In this document: positions 10,757 through 17,826 of the stretch, piece after piece
Layout: every line of letters starts with the position of its first letter
Numbering within the stretch: the stretch's first letter is position 1
DNA from: Thermohalobaculum sp039030715
GTDB taxonomy: Bacteria > Pseudomonadota > Alphaproteobacteria > Rhodobacterales > Rhodobacteraceae
NCBI GenBank assembly: GCA_039030715.1
Contig: JBCCDU010000011.1
Span: forward strand, 9,073 to 73,072
DNA length: 64,000 bases
Direction of reading: 5' to 3'
Notes under the pieces: model-generated
The model's database searches: none
The model's input: the letters and a program-made list of their open reading frames with translations, nothing else
What the model was told of the DNA's origin: nothing
Position numbers and translations under genes: made by a program

Positions 10757-10905
10757 ATGCTCCTGGCCTGGCCGAACGGGATTAACGCCGCCGCGTCATC
10801 ATGGCCGCCTTGCCATGCCTGCGACCGCGATTATCTTCCGGTTCAATCTAACCACTGCAAGCCATTGGCGCCACCTGTCAATCAAGCGAATATTGGAGTC
10901 TGCCC

Positions 10906-11379
10906 ATGTCCAGCGTGACCCTTGAAGCCGGCCAAAAGGCACCGGATTTCTCCCTTCCCAGCAATGGCGGCGGCAAAATATCGTTGGCTGATTGCGCGGG
11001 CAAGACGCTCATCCTCTACTTTTATCCAAAAGACGACACATCGGGCTGCACCAAACAGGCAATCGGCTTCACCGAGCATCTGGCTGAATTCGAGGCGGCC
11101 GGAGCGCGGGTTGTCGGCGTTTCGAAAGACCCGGTGAAGAAGCATGACAAATTCATCGACAAGCACGACCTGAAGATCGACCTGCTGTCTGACGAAGACA
11201 GTGATCTCTGTGAGCGGTATGGCGTCTGGGTCGAGAAGAGCATGTATGGCAAGAAGTATATGGGCATCGAGCGTTCGAGCTTCTTGATCGGGGCGGATGG
11301 CACGATCCAACAGGTCTGGCGTAAAGTGAAGGTGCCCGGTCATGTGGAGGCAGTGTTGGACGCGGTCAAAGCGCTCTGA
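10906..11379 (+). CDS. bcp: Thioredoxin-dependent peroxiredoxin, Bcp type
   Basis: This 157-residue Bcp/PrxQ-type peroxiredoxin reduces hydroperoxides in the cytoplasm. The peroxidatic cysteine is C48 in DDTSGCTKQA, inside the conserved P-x3-T/S-x2-C environment, and the partner Arg occurs in IERSSFLIG. The usual resolving Cys five residues after the peroxidatic Cys is Ile here (QAIGF), so this is either a 1-Cys enzyme or one with a resolving Cys elsewhere; C109 in DLCERYG is the only candidate. The start at 10906 has TTGGAG upstream. The DUF455 ferritin-like gene follows after 12 bases. Confidence 0.95.
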   Translation: MSSVTLEAGQKAPDFSLPSNGGGKISLADCAGKTLILYFYPKDDTSGCTKQAIGFTEHLAEFEAAGARVVGVSKDPVKKHDKFIDKHDLKIDLLSDEDSDLCERYGVWVEKSMYGKKYMGIERSSFLIGADGTIQQVWRKVKVPGHVEAVLDAVKAL

Positions 11380-11391
11380 CCCTGCAGGACC

Positions 11392-11985
11392 ATGAGCGAT
11401 CTTTTGGCTGATGGCCTGGCCCGCGCCGCTGAGCGTGTTTTGAGGACACACGATCCGTGGGCGAAGACTACCTTGTCGCGAGAGACTGCTGAGGCCTGGC
11501 GCAAAAGTGCTGACACTCAGATCGGGTTGGCAACCCCACCCGACCGCCCCGCCCGACCCGCTGCTCCCAAACTGCAGGATCCGCGAGAGATGCCACGGCG
11601 CAGGCCCGGTACCTTGACCGGGCGTATCGCTCTTCTGCATGCGATCGCGCATATCGAGTTGAATGCTGTGGATCTGCATTGGGATATCATCGCGCGGTTC
11701 GGCGCAACGGATCTGCCGCGCGGTTTCTTCGACGATTGGGTCCAGGCGGCGGACGACGAGGCCAAGCATTTCGGCTTGTTGTCGGACCGGCTGACGGCAC
11801 TTGGCTCCTCCTATGGCGCGTTACCTGCCCACGCCGGAATGTGGCAGGCGGCCGAGGATACCGCCCACGATCTCGCAGGCCGCCTGGCTGTCGTTCCCAT
11901 ATTGAAGCCGCCCTTCAACGAAGAAAAACGGGCCGAGGCCGGGATTCCACCCGACTTTTACTGGCCGCTCGCCGAAAACGCCTGA
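11392..11985 (+). CDS. DUF455 ferritin-like protein with internal deletion
   Basis: The first about 165 residues match DUF455 ferritin-like proteins: PARPAAPKLQDPREMPRR, then helix HAIAHIELNAVDLHWD, then ADDEAKHFGLLSDRL, then AGMWQAAEDTAHDLAGRLAVVP. After this the sequence jumps directly to the family's C-terminal tail (LKPPFNEEKRAEAGIPPDFYWPL). From memory, full-length members are about 270 residues; this one is 197 and lacks the block between LAVVP and LKPPFN. That block normally carries the fourth helix with its Glu and His metal ligands. The reading frame is intact across the junction (about 11898-11905). The di-iron site is therefore probably incomplete. The gene may still be expressed after bcp (AGGA before ATG) or may be decaying. 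Confidence 0.8.
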   Translation: MSDLLADGLARAAERVLRTHDPWAKTTLSRETAEAWRKSADTQIGLATPPDRPARPAAPKLQDPREMPRRRPGTLTGRIALLHAIAHIELNAVDLHWDIIARFGATDLPRGFFDDWVQAADDEAKHFGLLSDRLTALGSSYGALPAHAGMWQAAEDTAHDLAGRLAVVPILKPPFNEEKRAEAGIPPDFYWPLAENA

Positions 11986-12113
11986 GAAAACATTTGCATG
12001 GACAGCATGGCTGCCCTAACAGTTGCCAAAAGAGCGCAGGCGAAAAAAATCGGTACCGGCAAGATCACGTCAAGCGTTCCAGGCAATGCCGGTTGCGAGT
12101 CGAAAGAGGTGGC

Positions 12114-13449
12114 ATGTCAGGTGGGATGGTCGATTCCCTGAACCGGGCTTTGTCGGGGGTCCTTCCCGACAGACGGATCTATGTCCGCACCGAGCAGCGC
12201 ACGCGCTACACGGAATTTTCACCGATCTCACAGCTTGGGCTTGCTCTGGTTGCCGCCGGCGTAATCGCTTGGTCCAGTTTTGCGACGACCGCTTACATCA
12301 CGCGCGCGACCGATGCTCACCGCGCGGAGTTGCGCATGGAGACGATGCGCGAAGCCTACGAAGCGCGCCTGGCAGCGGCAACCTCCGAACAAGTCACGCT
12401 TGAAACTGCATTGCAGACCGCGACCGAGCGCGGCGACGCGATCACCGAGCGCTTGGCTGCGAAGCAACTGCAATTGGTCGAGAATGCCAATGCCCTGCAG
12501 GAGGCTCGGCTCGAGCTCGATCACCTCCGCTCCAGTTATATCGCGATGGTCGACGAGCGTGAGGCGGCGGCGGAAGATCTTGCTGGAATCGAGCGCGAGC
12601 TGCGCAATCTGCAACTCAATCTCGCGACTGCTCACACCCAGCAAAGCGGTATGACTGATGCGCTGAGCGTTTTCACCGGGACGATGGATCAGGTCATCAT
12701 CGACCGAGATCTGGCCGCAAGCCGCTCCCATGAACTGGGCCGGCAGGTCGAGGATCTGCAGGCCGAGATCACGAAGTGGGAAAATCGGCAGGAGCGTGTG
12801 CTGAGCCAGCTCGAGACCGCGGCGCGCACCTCGCTGTCCGCGCTAAACAAGGTTTTCGAACGCACGAATATCGATCTCGACCGCATCCTAGAGGAAACCA
12901 GGCGCGACTATTCTGGCGAGGGCGGGTTGTTCGAACCCATCACCGGCAGCGAAGCGGAAGAGGCCGGCGAGGCCGATCAGCGCGTCGCAGCCCTGATGAG
13001 TGATCTGGAGCGTGTGAATCTGATGCGGCTGGCGGCAGATCGCTTGCCTTATGGTCGGCCGGTCATTGGCGCAAGGCGCACCAGCGGCTTCGGTATTCGG
13101 CGGGACCCTTTCCGGCGCAAATCTTCTATGCATAGCGGCGTGGATTTTGCGGCGCCTCGTGGCACCCCGATCTATGCCACGGCCAATGGTGTTGTCGTCT
13201 TTGCAGGACGGCAAAGCGGCTATGGCATCATCGTAAAGATTAAGCATGCTTTTGGGTTCGAAACGTTTTATGCTCACCTCAGCCGTGCCCGTGTGGAAGT
13301 GGGGGCAGCATGTCGAGCGCGGCGATCGTATCGCGGATATGGGTAGTACGGGTCGAAGTACGGGGACGCACCTGCACTATGAAATCCGCATCGACAAGGA
13401 ACCAGTCAACCCTGCGAAATTCATCGAGGCCGCTAGAGATGTTCTCTAA
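12114..13449 (+). pseudogene. M23 family peptidoglycan endopeptidase, frameshifted
   Basis: The gene encodes an N-terminal membrane helix (about residues 40-62), a long coiled coil (about 70-300) and a C-terminal LytM/M23 domain. The first half of the zinc site, H-S-G-V-D in SMHSGVDFAAPRGTP, is in the frame starting at 12114. The second half, the HLH of THLHYEIRID, lies one frame over. The two frames meet at a run of five G (13301-13305): removing one G gives a continuous HLSRARVEVG-QHVERGDRIADMGS, exactly as in family members. Without correction the frame stops at 13346. The ATG at 12114 has AGAGGTGG upstream. It overlaps the bactofilin gene, a classic pairing for cell-shape control. It may be a true pseudogene, a sequencing error or a slippage-controlled gene. 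Confidence 0.85.
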
Positions 13450-13939
13450 AAACAAAATCTCCGACGCCCCAGAAGGGGAAGCCATGAAACCTGAAACAGC
13501 CGCAAAGCCTGAAACGCCGAGCGAACCGAAACCGGCGCCGAAGCCTGCTGCGGCGCCCGCGCCAAAGCCCTCGCCGTCATTGCTGTCCAGCGATCTGACG
13601 ATCAAGGGCAATGTGATGACAACCGGTGATATCCAGATCGAGGGTACGATCGAAGGCGATGTCCGCGCCCATCTGCTGACCGTTGGCGAAAGCGCGACGA
13701 TCCGTGGCGAGGTCGTGGCCGACGACGTCGTGGTCAATGGCCGCGTGGTCGGCCGCGTGCGCGGACTGAAAGTTCGCCTCACCTCCTCGGCGAAAGTTGA
13801 AGGCGATATCGTTCACAAGACGATTGCCATCGAATCCGGCGCGCATTTCGAAGGGTCGGTCCAGCGTCAAGAAGACCCTCTGGGCGACGCGGCGAACAAG
13901 GCTTCGAAAGCTTCCCCAATCGGGACCGCTGCCGAGTAA
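13439..13939 (+). CDS. Bactofilin family cytoskeletal protein
   Basis: This 166-residue protein has a Pro/Ala/Lys-rich N-terminal tail (about residues 10-48) and a central bactofilin (DUF583) beta-helix at about 50-142. The repeated Gly-containing strands are readable (LTIKGNVMTTGDIQIEGTIE, then GEVVADDVVVNGRVVGRV), with a short C-terminal tail. Bactofilins polymerise without nucleotide and recruit peptidoglycan enzymes. The start ATG at 13439 lies inside the last codons of the M23 gene (11-base overlap), so the two are co-translated. Bactofilin-M23 pairs are known from Caulobacter and Helicobacter shape genes. A strong terminator follows. Confidence 0.95.
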   Translation: MFSKNKISDAPEGEAMKPETAAKPETPSEPKPAPKPAAAPAPKPSPSLLSSDLTIKGNVMTTGDIQIEGTIEGDVRAHLLTVGESATIRGEVVADDVVVNGRVVGRVRGLKVRLTSSAKVEGDIVHKTIAIESGAHFEGSVQRQEDPLGDAANKASKASPIGTAAE

Positions 13940-13968
13940 TCCGCACGTTTATTGGATCTGAATTGAAG

Positions 13969-13992
13969 GAGCCCCGCTCGGGGCTCTTTCTA
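13969..13992 (+). terminator. Intrinsic terminator after bactofilin
   Basis: A perfect 7-bp stem GAGCCCC / GGGGCTC with a GCTC loop (13969-13986) is followed by TTTCTATT. It lies about 30 bases after the bactofilin stop and ends the M23-bactofilin transcript before the convergent ctrA gene. The reverse strand lacks an equivalent A/T run, so it is likely one-directional. Confidence 0.9.
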
Positions 13993-14065
13993 TTCGTGAG
14001 CATGACGACCTACTTCAGCGGATAATCGCAGAGAAAACTCCCGAATACCGCTCAGCCAATTGCGC

Positions 14066-14761
14066 CTAGGCCGAAACCGACTCTGCAATCGGGTCGCGCA
14101 GGACATATCCCCTGCCCCACACGGTCTCGATATAGTTCTCGCCATCCGTCGCCAGCGAAAGCTTTTTACGCAGCTTGCAGATGAAGACGTCGATGATCTT
14201 CACCTCCGGCTCGTCCATCCCGCCATAGAGATGGTTAAGGAACATCTCCTTGGTCAGGGTCGAGCCCTTACGCAGGCTGAGCAGCTCCAACATCTGATAT
14301 TCCTTGCCGGTCAGATGAACGGGATGGCTGTTCACCTCCACCGTTTTGGCATCCAGGTTCACCGCGATTTTCCCGGTCTTGATGATCGACTGGGCGTGGC
14401 CCTTGGACCGGCGCACGATGGCGTGGATCCGGGCGATCAGTTCCTCGCGATTGAACGGCTTGGTGAGATAATCATCCGCCCCATGTCCGAAACCCTTGAT
14501 CTTGCTTTCCATACCGTCCTGACCCGAAAGGATCAGACAGGGTGTTTCCACCCGCGCGAGCCGAACCTGGCGCAGCACATCGTATCCGTCGATGTCCGGC
14601 AGGCTGAGATCGAGAACGATCAGGTCGTAATCATACAATTTCGCGAGTTCGACCCCTTCTTCACCCGATTCGGTGACATAGGTGTTCAAATCCGCTTTCT
14701 TGAGCATCTGCTCGATACTCTCAGCGGTCGATGGATCGTCCTCGATAAGCAGTATGCGCAT
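14066..14761 (-). CDS. ctrA: Cell cycle response regulator CtrA
   Basis: CtrA is the OmpR-type master regulator of alphaproteobacteria. In Caulobacter it controls replication and division; in Rhodobacterales it controls motility, gene transfer agents and quorum-linked traits. The 231-residue protein has a receiver domain with phospho-acceptor D51 (VLDLSLPD), acidic E7/D8/D9, a switch Lys in LTKPF, and a winged-helix DNA-binding domain (about 125-225, including EVKIIDVFICKLRKKL). The ATG is preceded by CGGAGAG. The C-terminus ends in SVSA; an Ala-Ala degradation signal is not present. sciP lies 96 bases upstream in the same direction, with a perfect inverted repeat between them. Confidence 0.98.
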   Translation of the reverse strand: MRILLIEDDPSTAESIEQMLKKADLNTYVTESGEEGVELAKLYDYDLIVLDLSLPDIDGYDVLRQVRLARVETPCLILSGQDGMESKIKGFGHGADDYLTKPFNREELIARIHAIVRRSKGHAQSIIKTGKIAVNLDAKTVEVNSHPVHLTGKEYQMLELLSLRKGSTLTKEMFLNHLYGGMDEPEVKIIDVFICKLRKKLSLATDGENYIETVWGRGYVLRDPIAESVSA

Positions 14762-14850
14762 TACACTCTCCGATTGGCCAACTGTGCCTTCCGCCGAATA
14801 GTTAACGGCCAGACGGTAAACGGAGTATTACCAAAACGCATATTTCTGTA

Positions 14851-14873
14851 CACAACTTCATTCTGAAGTTGTG
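14851..14873 (-). repeat. Perfect 9-bp inverted repeat at the sciP-ctrA junction
   Basis: CACAACTTC-N5-GAAGTTGTG spans the sciP stop codon (14858). On the coding strand it is followed by TACAGAAATATG rather than a U run, so it is a poor intrinsic terminator. It could be a transcript-stabilising hairpin, a weak attenuator between sciP and ctrA, or a dyad operator near the ctrA promoter. Confidence 0.6.
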
Positions 14874-15136
14874 CGCAGGGTATCCAACTTCGTGACGCAA
14901 AGCCCACGCAATCCATGCCGGGCCAGCGAGTTTTTCCAGATTTCGAATTCTTCGTCAGAGAGGGAGTAGCGATCAAACGCTTCTTCCTGAGTGATCAAAC
15001 CGCCTTCTACGGCTGCTACCACGCGGGCTTTTCTCCGCGGGACCCATCGGCGTGTCTTGACCGAGGGCAAATCGGCAACTGTCAGTTTCTCTCCATCAGG
15101 GCCGATGACATAAGGCGTCTCATTGTGGTTTGTCAT
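14858..15136 (-). CDS. sciP: CtrA inhibitor SciP (DUF1153)
   Basis: This 92-residue DUF1153 helix-turn-helix protein starts with NETPYVIGPDGEKLTVADLP and continues with the diagnostic RRWVPRRKARVVAAVEGGLI and the helix pair EEAFDRYSLSDEEFEIW. In Caulobacter SciP binds CtrA at target promoters and blocks RNA polymerase recruitment, restricting CtrA activity to a cell-cycle window. The start at 15136 is chosen because it gives the normal length and follows AGAGGAAA. A longer reading frame upstream to 15226 has no family similarity. It directly precedes ctrA, placing the regulator and its inhibitor in one locus; it is divergent from mnmA. Confidence 0.93.
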   Translation of the reverse strand: MTNHNETPYVIGPDGEKLTVADLPSVKTRRWVPRRKARVVAAVEGGLITQEEAFDRYSLSDEEFEIWKNSLARHGLRGLCVTKLDTLRTTSE

Positions 15137-15250
15137 TTCCTCTAACTGTGTGATGTCGTAGAGAGGACAGGCTATGTCGTTGGCTTTAATAGGGAATGAA
15201 GGGCCAGGGACTTCCCGTTTCGGCACAAGTTTAGACGGATCTTTCTCAAG

Positions 15251-16381
15251 ATGGCACGGATGAACAGTCTCGGACTTGCAAAACCGGTCGGATCGACACG
15301 GGTGGTCGTTGCCATGTCAGGTGGCGTCGACAGCTCGGTCGTGGCCGCGCAGTTGGCGGAGGAAGGCTACGATGTCATTGGCATCACCCTGCAGCTTTAT
15401 GACCACGGCGCGGCGCTCGCCAAGAAGGGCGCGTGCTGTGCCGGACGCGATATCCATGACGCGCGGCGAGTGGCCGAGACGATGGGATTCCCGCATTACG
15501 TCCTCGATTATGAGAGCCGATTTCGCGATGCGGTAATCGATGATTTCGCGGATCAGTACCTTGCGGGCGCTACACCGATTCCCTGTGTGCGCTGCAATCA
15601 AACCGTCAAATTCCGCGATCTACTGTCGACAGCGCATGAGTTGGAGGCCGATTGTCTGGCGACCGGGCATTACATCCAGCGGGCCGAGGGCGTTAACGGG
15701 GCCGAGTTGCATCGCGCGGCGGACCCGGCGCGCGACCAGTCCTATTTCCTGTTCGCAACGACGCGCGAGCAGTTGGATTTCCTACGCTTCCCCCTCGGCC
15801 ATCTGCAGTCGAAGGCCGAGACGCGGGCTTTGGCGGCGAAATACGGCCTGCCGGTCGCGGACAAGCCTGATAGTCAGGACATCTGCTTCGTGCCCAACGG
15901 CAATTACGCCAGTGTGATCGAGAAGCTGCGTCCGGGTGCCGCCGAGCCGGGTGAGGTGATACATCTGGACGGTCGCGTATTGGGTGAGCACAAAGGCGTC
16001 ATACACTACACGATCGGGCAGCGGCGCGGTATCGGCATCGGCGGTGGCGAGCCGCTCTATGTTGTGAAACTGGACGCCGATGCGCGCCGGGTGATTGTCG
16101 GACCGCGCGAGGCGCTGGCGACCCGTCGCGTCCCGGTGACGCAGATTAACTGGATCGGCGACGGCCCATTCGACGATGCGCCCGAGGGCGGGCACCAAGC
16201 CCTTGTGAAGGTCCGCTCGACCCGCCCCCCGGCCCCTGCCCGCCTGCATCCGAGTGCTGGCGGTGCCGAAGTGGAGTTGCTCGCGCCGGAAGAGGGCGTG
16301 GCCCCCGGTCAGGCCTGCGTCTTCTACGCCCCCGACAATGCCCGTGTTTTGGGCGGTGGGTGGATCCAGCGCGCCGCATGA
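15251..16381 (+). CDS. mnmA: tRNA-specific 2-thiouridylase MnmA
   Basis: MnmA puts sulfur on U34 of tRNAs for Lys, Glu and Gln. The 376-residue protein has the ATP-pyrophosphatase P-loop SGGVDSS at 23-29. The catalytic Cys pair corresponds to E. coli C102 and C199: C115 in CVRCNQTVKF and C212 in SQDICFVPNG. The C-terminal beta-barrel (about 265-376) contains IGQRRGIGIGGGEPLYV. The start at 15251 has only a weak ribosome site; ATG at 15260 is possible. It is divergent from sciP over about 115 bases. The sulfur donor genes are not nearby. Confidence 0.96.
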   Translation: MARMNSLGLAKPVGSTRVVVAMSGGVDSSVVAAQLAEEGYDVIGITLQLYDHGAALAKKGACCAGRDIHDARRVAETMGFPHYVLDYESRFRDAVIDDFADQYLAGATPIPCVRCNQTVKFRDLLSTAHELEADCLATGHYIQRAEGVNGAELHRAADPARDQSYFLFATTREQLDFLRFPLGHLQSKAETRALAAKYGLPVADKPDSQDICFVPNGNYASVIEKLRPGAAEPGEVIHLDGRVLGEHKGVIHYTIGQRRGIGIGGGEPLYVVKLDADARRVIVGPREALATRRVPVTQINWIGDGPFDDAPEGGHQALVKVRSTRPPAPARLHPSAGGAEVELLAPEEGVAPGQACVFYAPDNARVLGGGWIQRAA

Positions 16382-16422
16382 AGCTCGTCGCGGTGCAGCC
16401 TGATCGAAACTATTACCAGAGG

Positions 16423-16441
16423 TCCCGGGTCGAGCCCGGGA
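16423..16441. repeat. CCCGGG-type palindromic element
   Basis: TCCCGGG-TCGAG-CCCGGGA forms a perfect 7-bp inverted repeat just after mnmA. It closely resembles short interspersed palindromes that I recall from many alphaproteobacterial genomes (TCCCGGGTCAAGCCCGGGA-like). No U run follows, so its use as a terminator is doubtful. Confidence 0.55.
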
Positions 16442-16563
16442 CAGCAAAGCGCCTCGCGGATGGCGTCAGCGCCGAGACGGGCAGTGTCACCGGGAAGTGA
16501 AGCGTGGCAACGCAAGCCGGGGTTACTCTATCCGCTCTCTTCTCTCGCAATCGGAGTTTTCGG

Positions 16564-17283
16564 ATGACCCGCCTGCTCAGCCTCTTCGCGCTTTTCCTCG
16601 TTATTGCATCGCCAGCCTTGGCCGAGACGATCCAGTTCGATGCCGATGATGGCACCACAATCACTGCTGAGCTGACACGCACCACACCGGATGCGCCCTT
16701 CTTGGTGCTGTTTCACATGGCGGGGGCGAGCCGCGGCGAGTATGTTGAAATTGCACCGCGCCTCGCCGCGCTTGGCTACAACACGCTGGCGGTGGATCAA
16801 CGCTCTGGCGGGGCGTTCGGTGGCGTCGACAACCGGACGCGCGCACAGTTCGGTGCCAATCCATCTTACGCCGACGCGATCCCCGATCTGATCGCTGCCG
16901 CTGCCAAGGCGAGGGATCTGGGCGCGGCGACGCTGGGTGTGATGGGGTCTTCCTACTCTGCGGCCCTGGTCCTGAAGCTGGCGGGAGATGATCCCGACTT
17001 CACCGATGCGGTCATCGCCTTTTCGCCAGGCGAGTATTTCGGCAAGGCCGATTATGTACGCAGCTCTGCCGCAAGGATAAGCCAGCCGGTCTTCATTACC
17101 GGGGGGCGCCAAGAACGCTCGCAATGGCAGCCCCTGTTCGATAGCATCCCCGGCGATGCCAAGACCGGATTTCAGCCCCAGGGTGCAGGCCGTCACGGCG
17201 CCACCGCCCTGCTGACCGGCGACGGGCCGGAGTACTGGGCGGCTTTAGAGACGTTTCTGCAGCGTCATCTGCCTGTGAAGTGA
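16564..17283 (+). CDS. Secreted alpha/beta hydrolase
   Basis: This 239-residue protein has a signal peptide (MTRLLSLFALFLVIASPALA) and an alpha/beta hydrolase fold of the dienelactone hydrolase/BAAT type. The nucleophile elbow is GVMGSSYSAAL with Ser130 as the likely nucleophile; the last position of the usual G-x-S-x-G is Ser here. A candidate catalytic His is H211 in GRHGATAL. VLFHMAGASRGEY supplies the oxyanion region. The mature enzyme would be periplasmic; the substrate is unknown. ATG at 16564 is preferred because it begins the signal peptide and has CGGAG upstream. The next small secreted protein follows after 12 bases. Confidence 0.85.
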   Translation: MTRLLSLFALFLVIASPALAETIQFDADDGTTITAELTRTTPDAPFLVLFHMAGASRGEYVEIAPRLAALGYNTLAVDQRSGGAFGGVDNRTRAQFGANPSYADAIPDLIAAAAKARDLGAATLGVMGSSYSAALVLKLAGDDPDFTDAVIAFSPGEYFGKADYVRSSAARISQPVFITGGRQERSQWQPLFDSIPGDAKTGFQPQGAGRHGATALLTGDGPEYWAALETFLQRHLPVK

Positions 17284-17295
17284 ATGGAGAAACCA

Positions 17296-17811
17296 ATGAA
17301 GCATCCGATCAGGCGACCCTTCGCGCTCCTTCTTTGCCTGGCAATCGGTGCGTTCGGCCCGGCGACGCTTGCGGCGGCGGAGGAGCCCTCGCCCGCCGCA
17401 GTCGCATTCGTGACCGGCTTCTCGGATGATCACCTCGCGGGCATGCTGTCGCGCATCGGGTCTCGCAGTCCAGTCCTCGCGAGTTTCGCGCAGATCGACG
17501 GCCGCATGACGGCCCAGGCCTTTGATGCCAATATCGCCAAGGCCGTGCATGCGCACGGGGCGGAGTGGCGCCACAACATGGCCCTGTCCTGGACACCGCT
17601 GCTGAACGAGGAAGAGTTGACCTCGCTGACCAATGCCGGCGCCCAGTCGCCCTATACCGATAAATACCTGGAACTGCGCGGGGATGCGGGCGTGAAGATG
17701 CAGAGCCTCAGCAACGATTTCTTCCAGCAGATCCTGCGCGAAGTGATCGACAATACGGTTGCGGACCTGACGCCGGATGAGGCACCTGAAGGGTCGAACG
17801 ACAGCAATTGA
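17296..17811 (+). CDS. Hypothetical secreted protein, DUF2059-like
   Basis: This 171-residue protein has a signal peptide (about residues 1-26, ending LAAAEE) and a mainly helical mature part. The stretch WTPLLNEEELTSLTNAGAQSPYTDKYLELR, read in two halves, recalls DUF2059 proteins, in which an EEL helix is followed by a segment of the type FYxSPxGxK, but the match is loose. It has no cysteines in the mature region. ATG at 17296 follows TGGAGAAACC; an ATG at 17284 is less well placed. It lies 15 bases before the M20 peptidase, so the hydrolase, this gene and the peptidase may be one operon. Confidence 0.75.
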   Translation: MKHPIRRPFALLLCLAIGAFGPATLAAAEEPSPAAVAFVTGFSDDHLAGMLSRIGSRSPVLASFAQIDGRMTAQAFDANIAKAVHAHGAEWRHNMALSWTPLLNEEELTSLTNAGAQSPYTDKYLELRGDAGVKMQSLSNDFFQQILREVIDNTVADLTPDEAPEGSNDSN

Positions 17812-17826
17812 CCAGCCGGAGCGCGC

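Noticed and set aside
14796..14820. GTTAAC...GTAAAC pair near ctrA considered as a CtrA box
   Set aside because: The spacing does not fit TTAA-N7-TTAA; the half-sites are too far apart.
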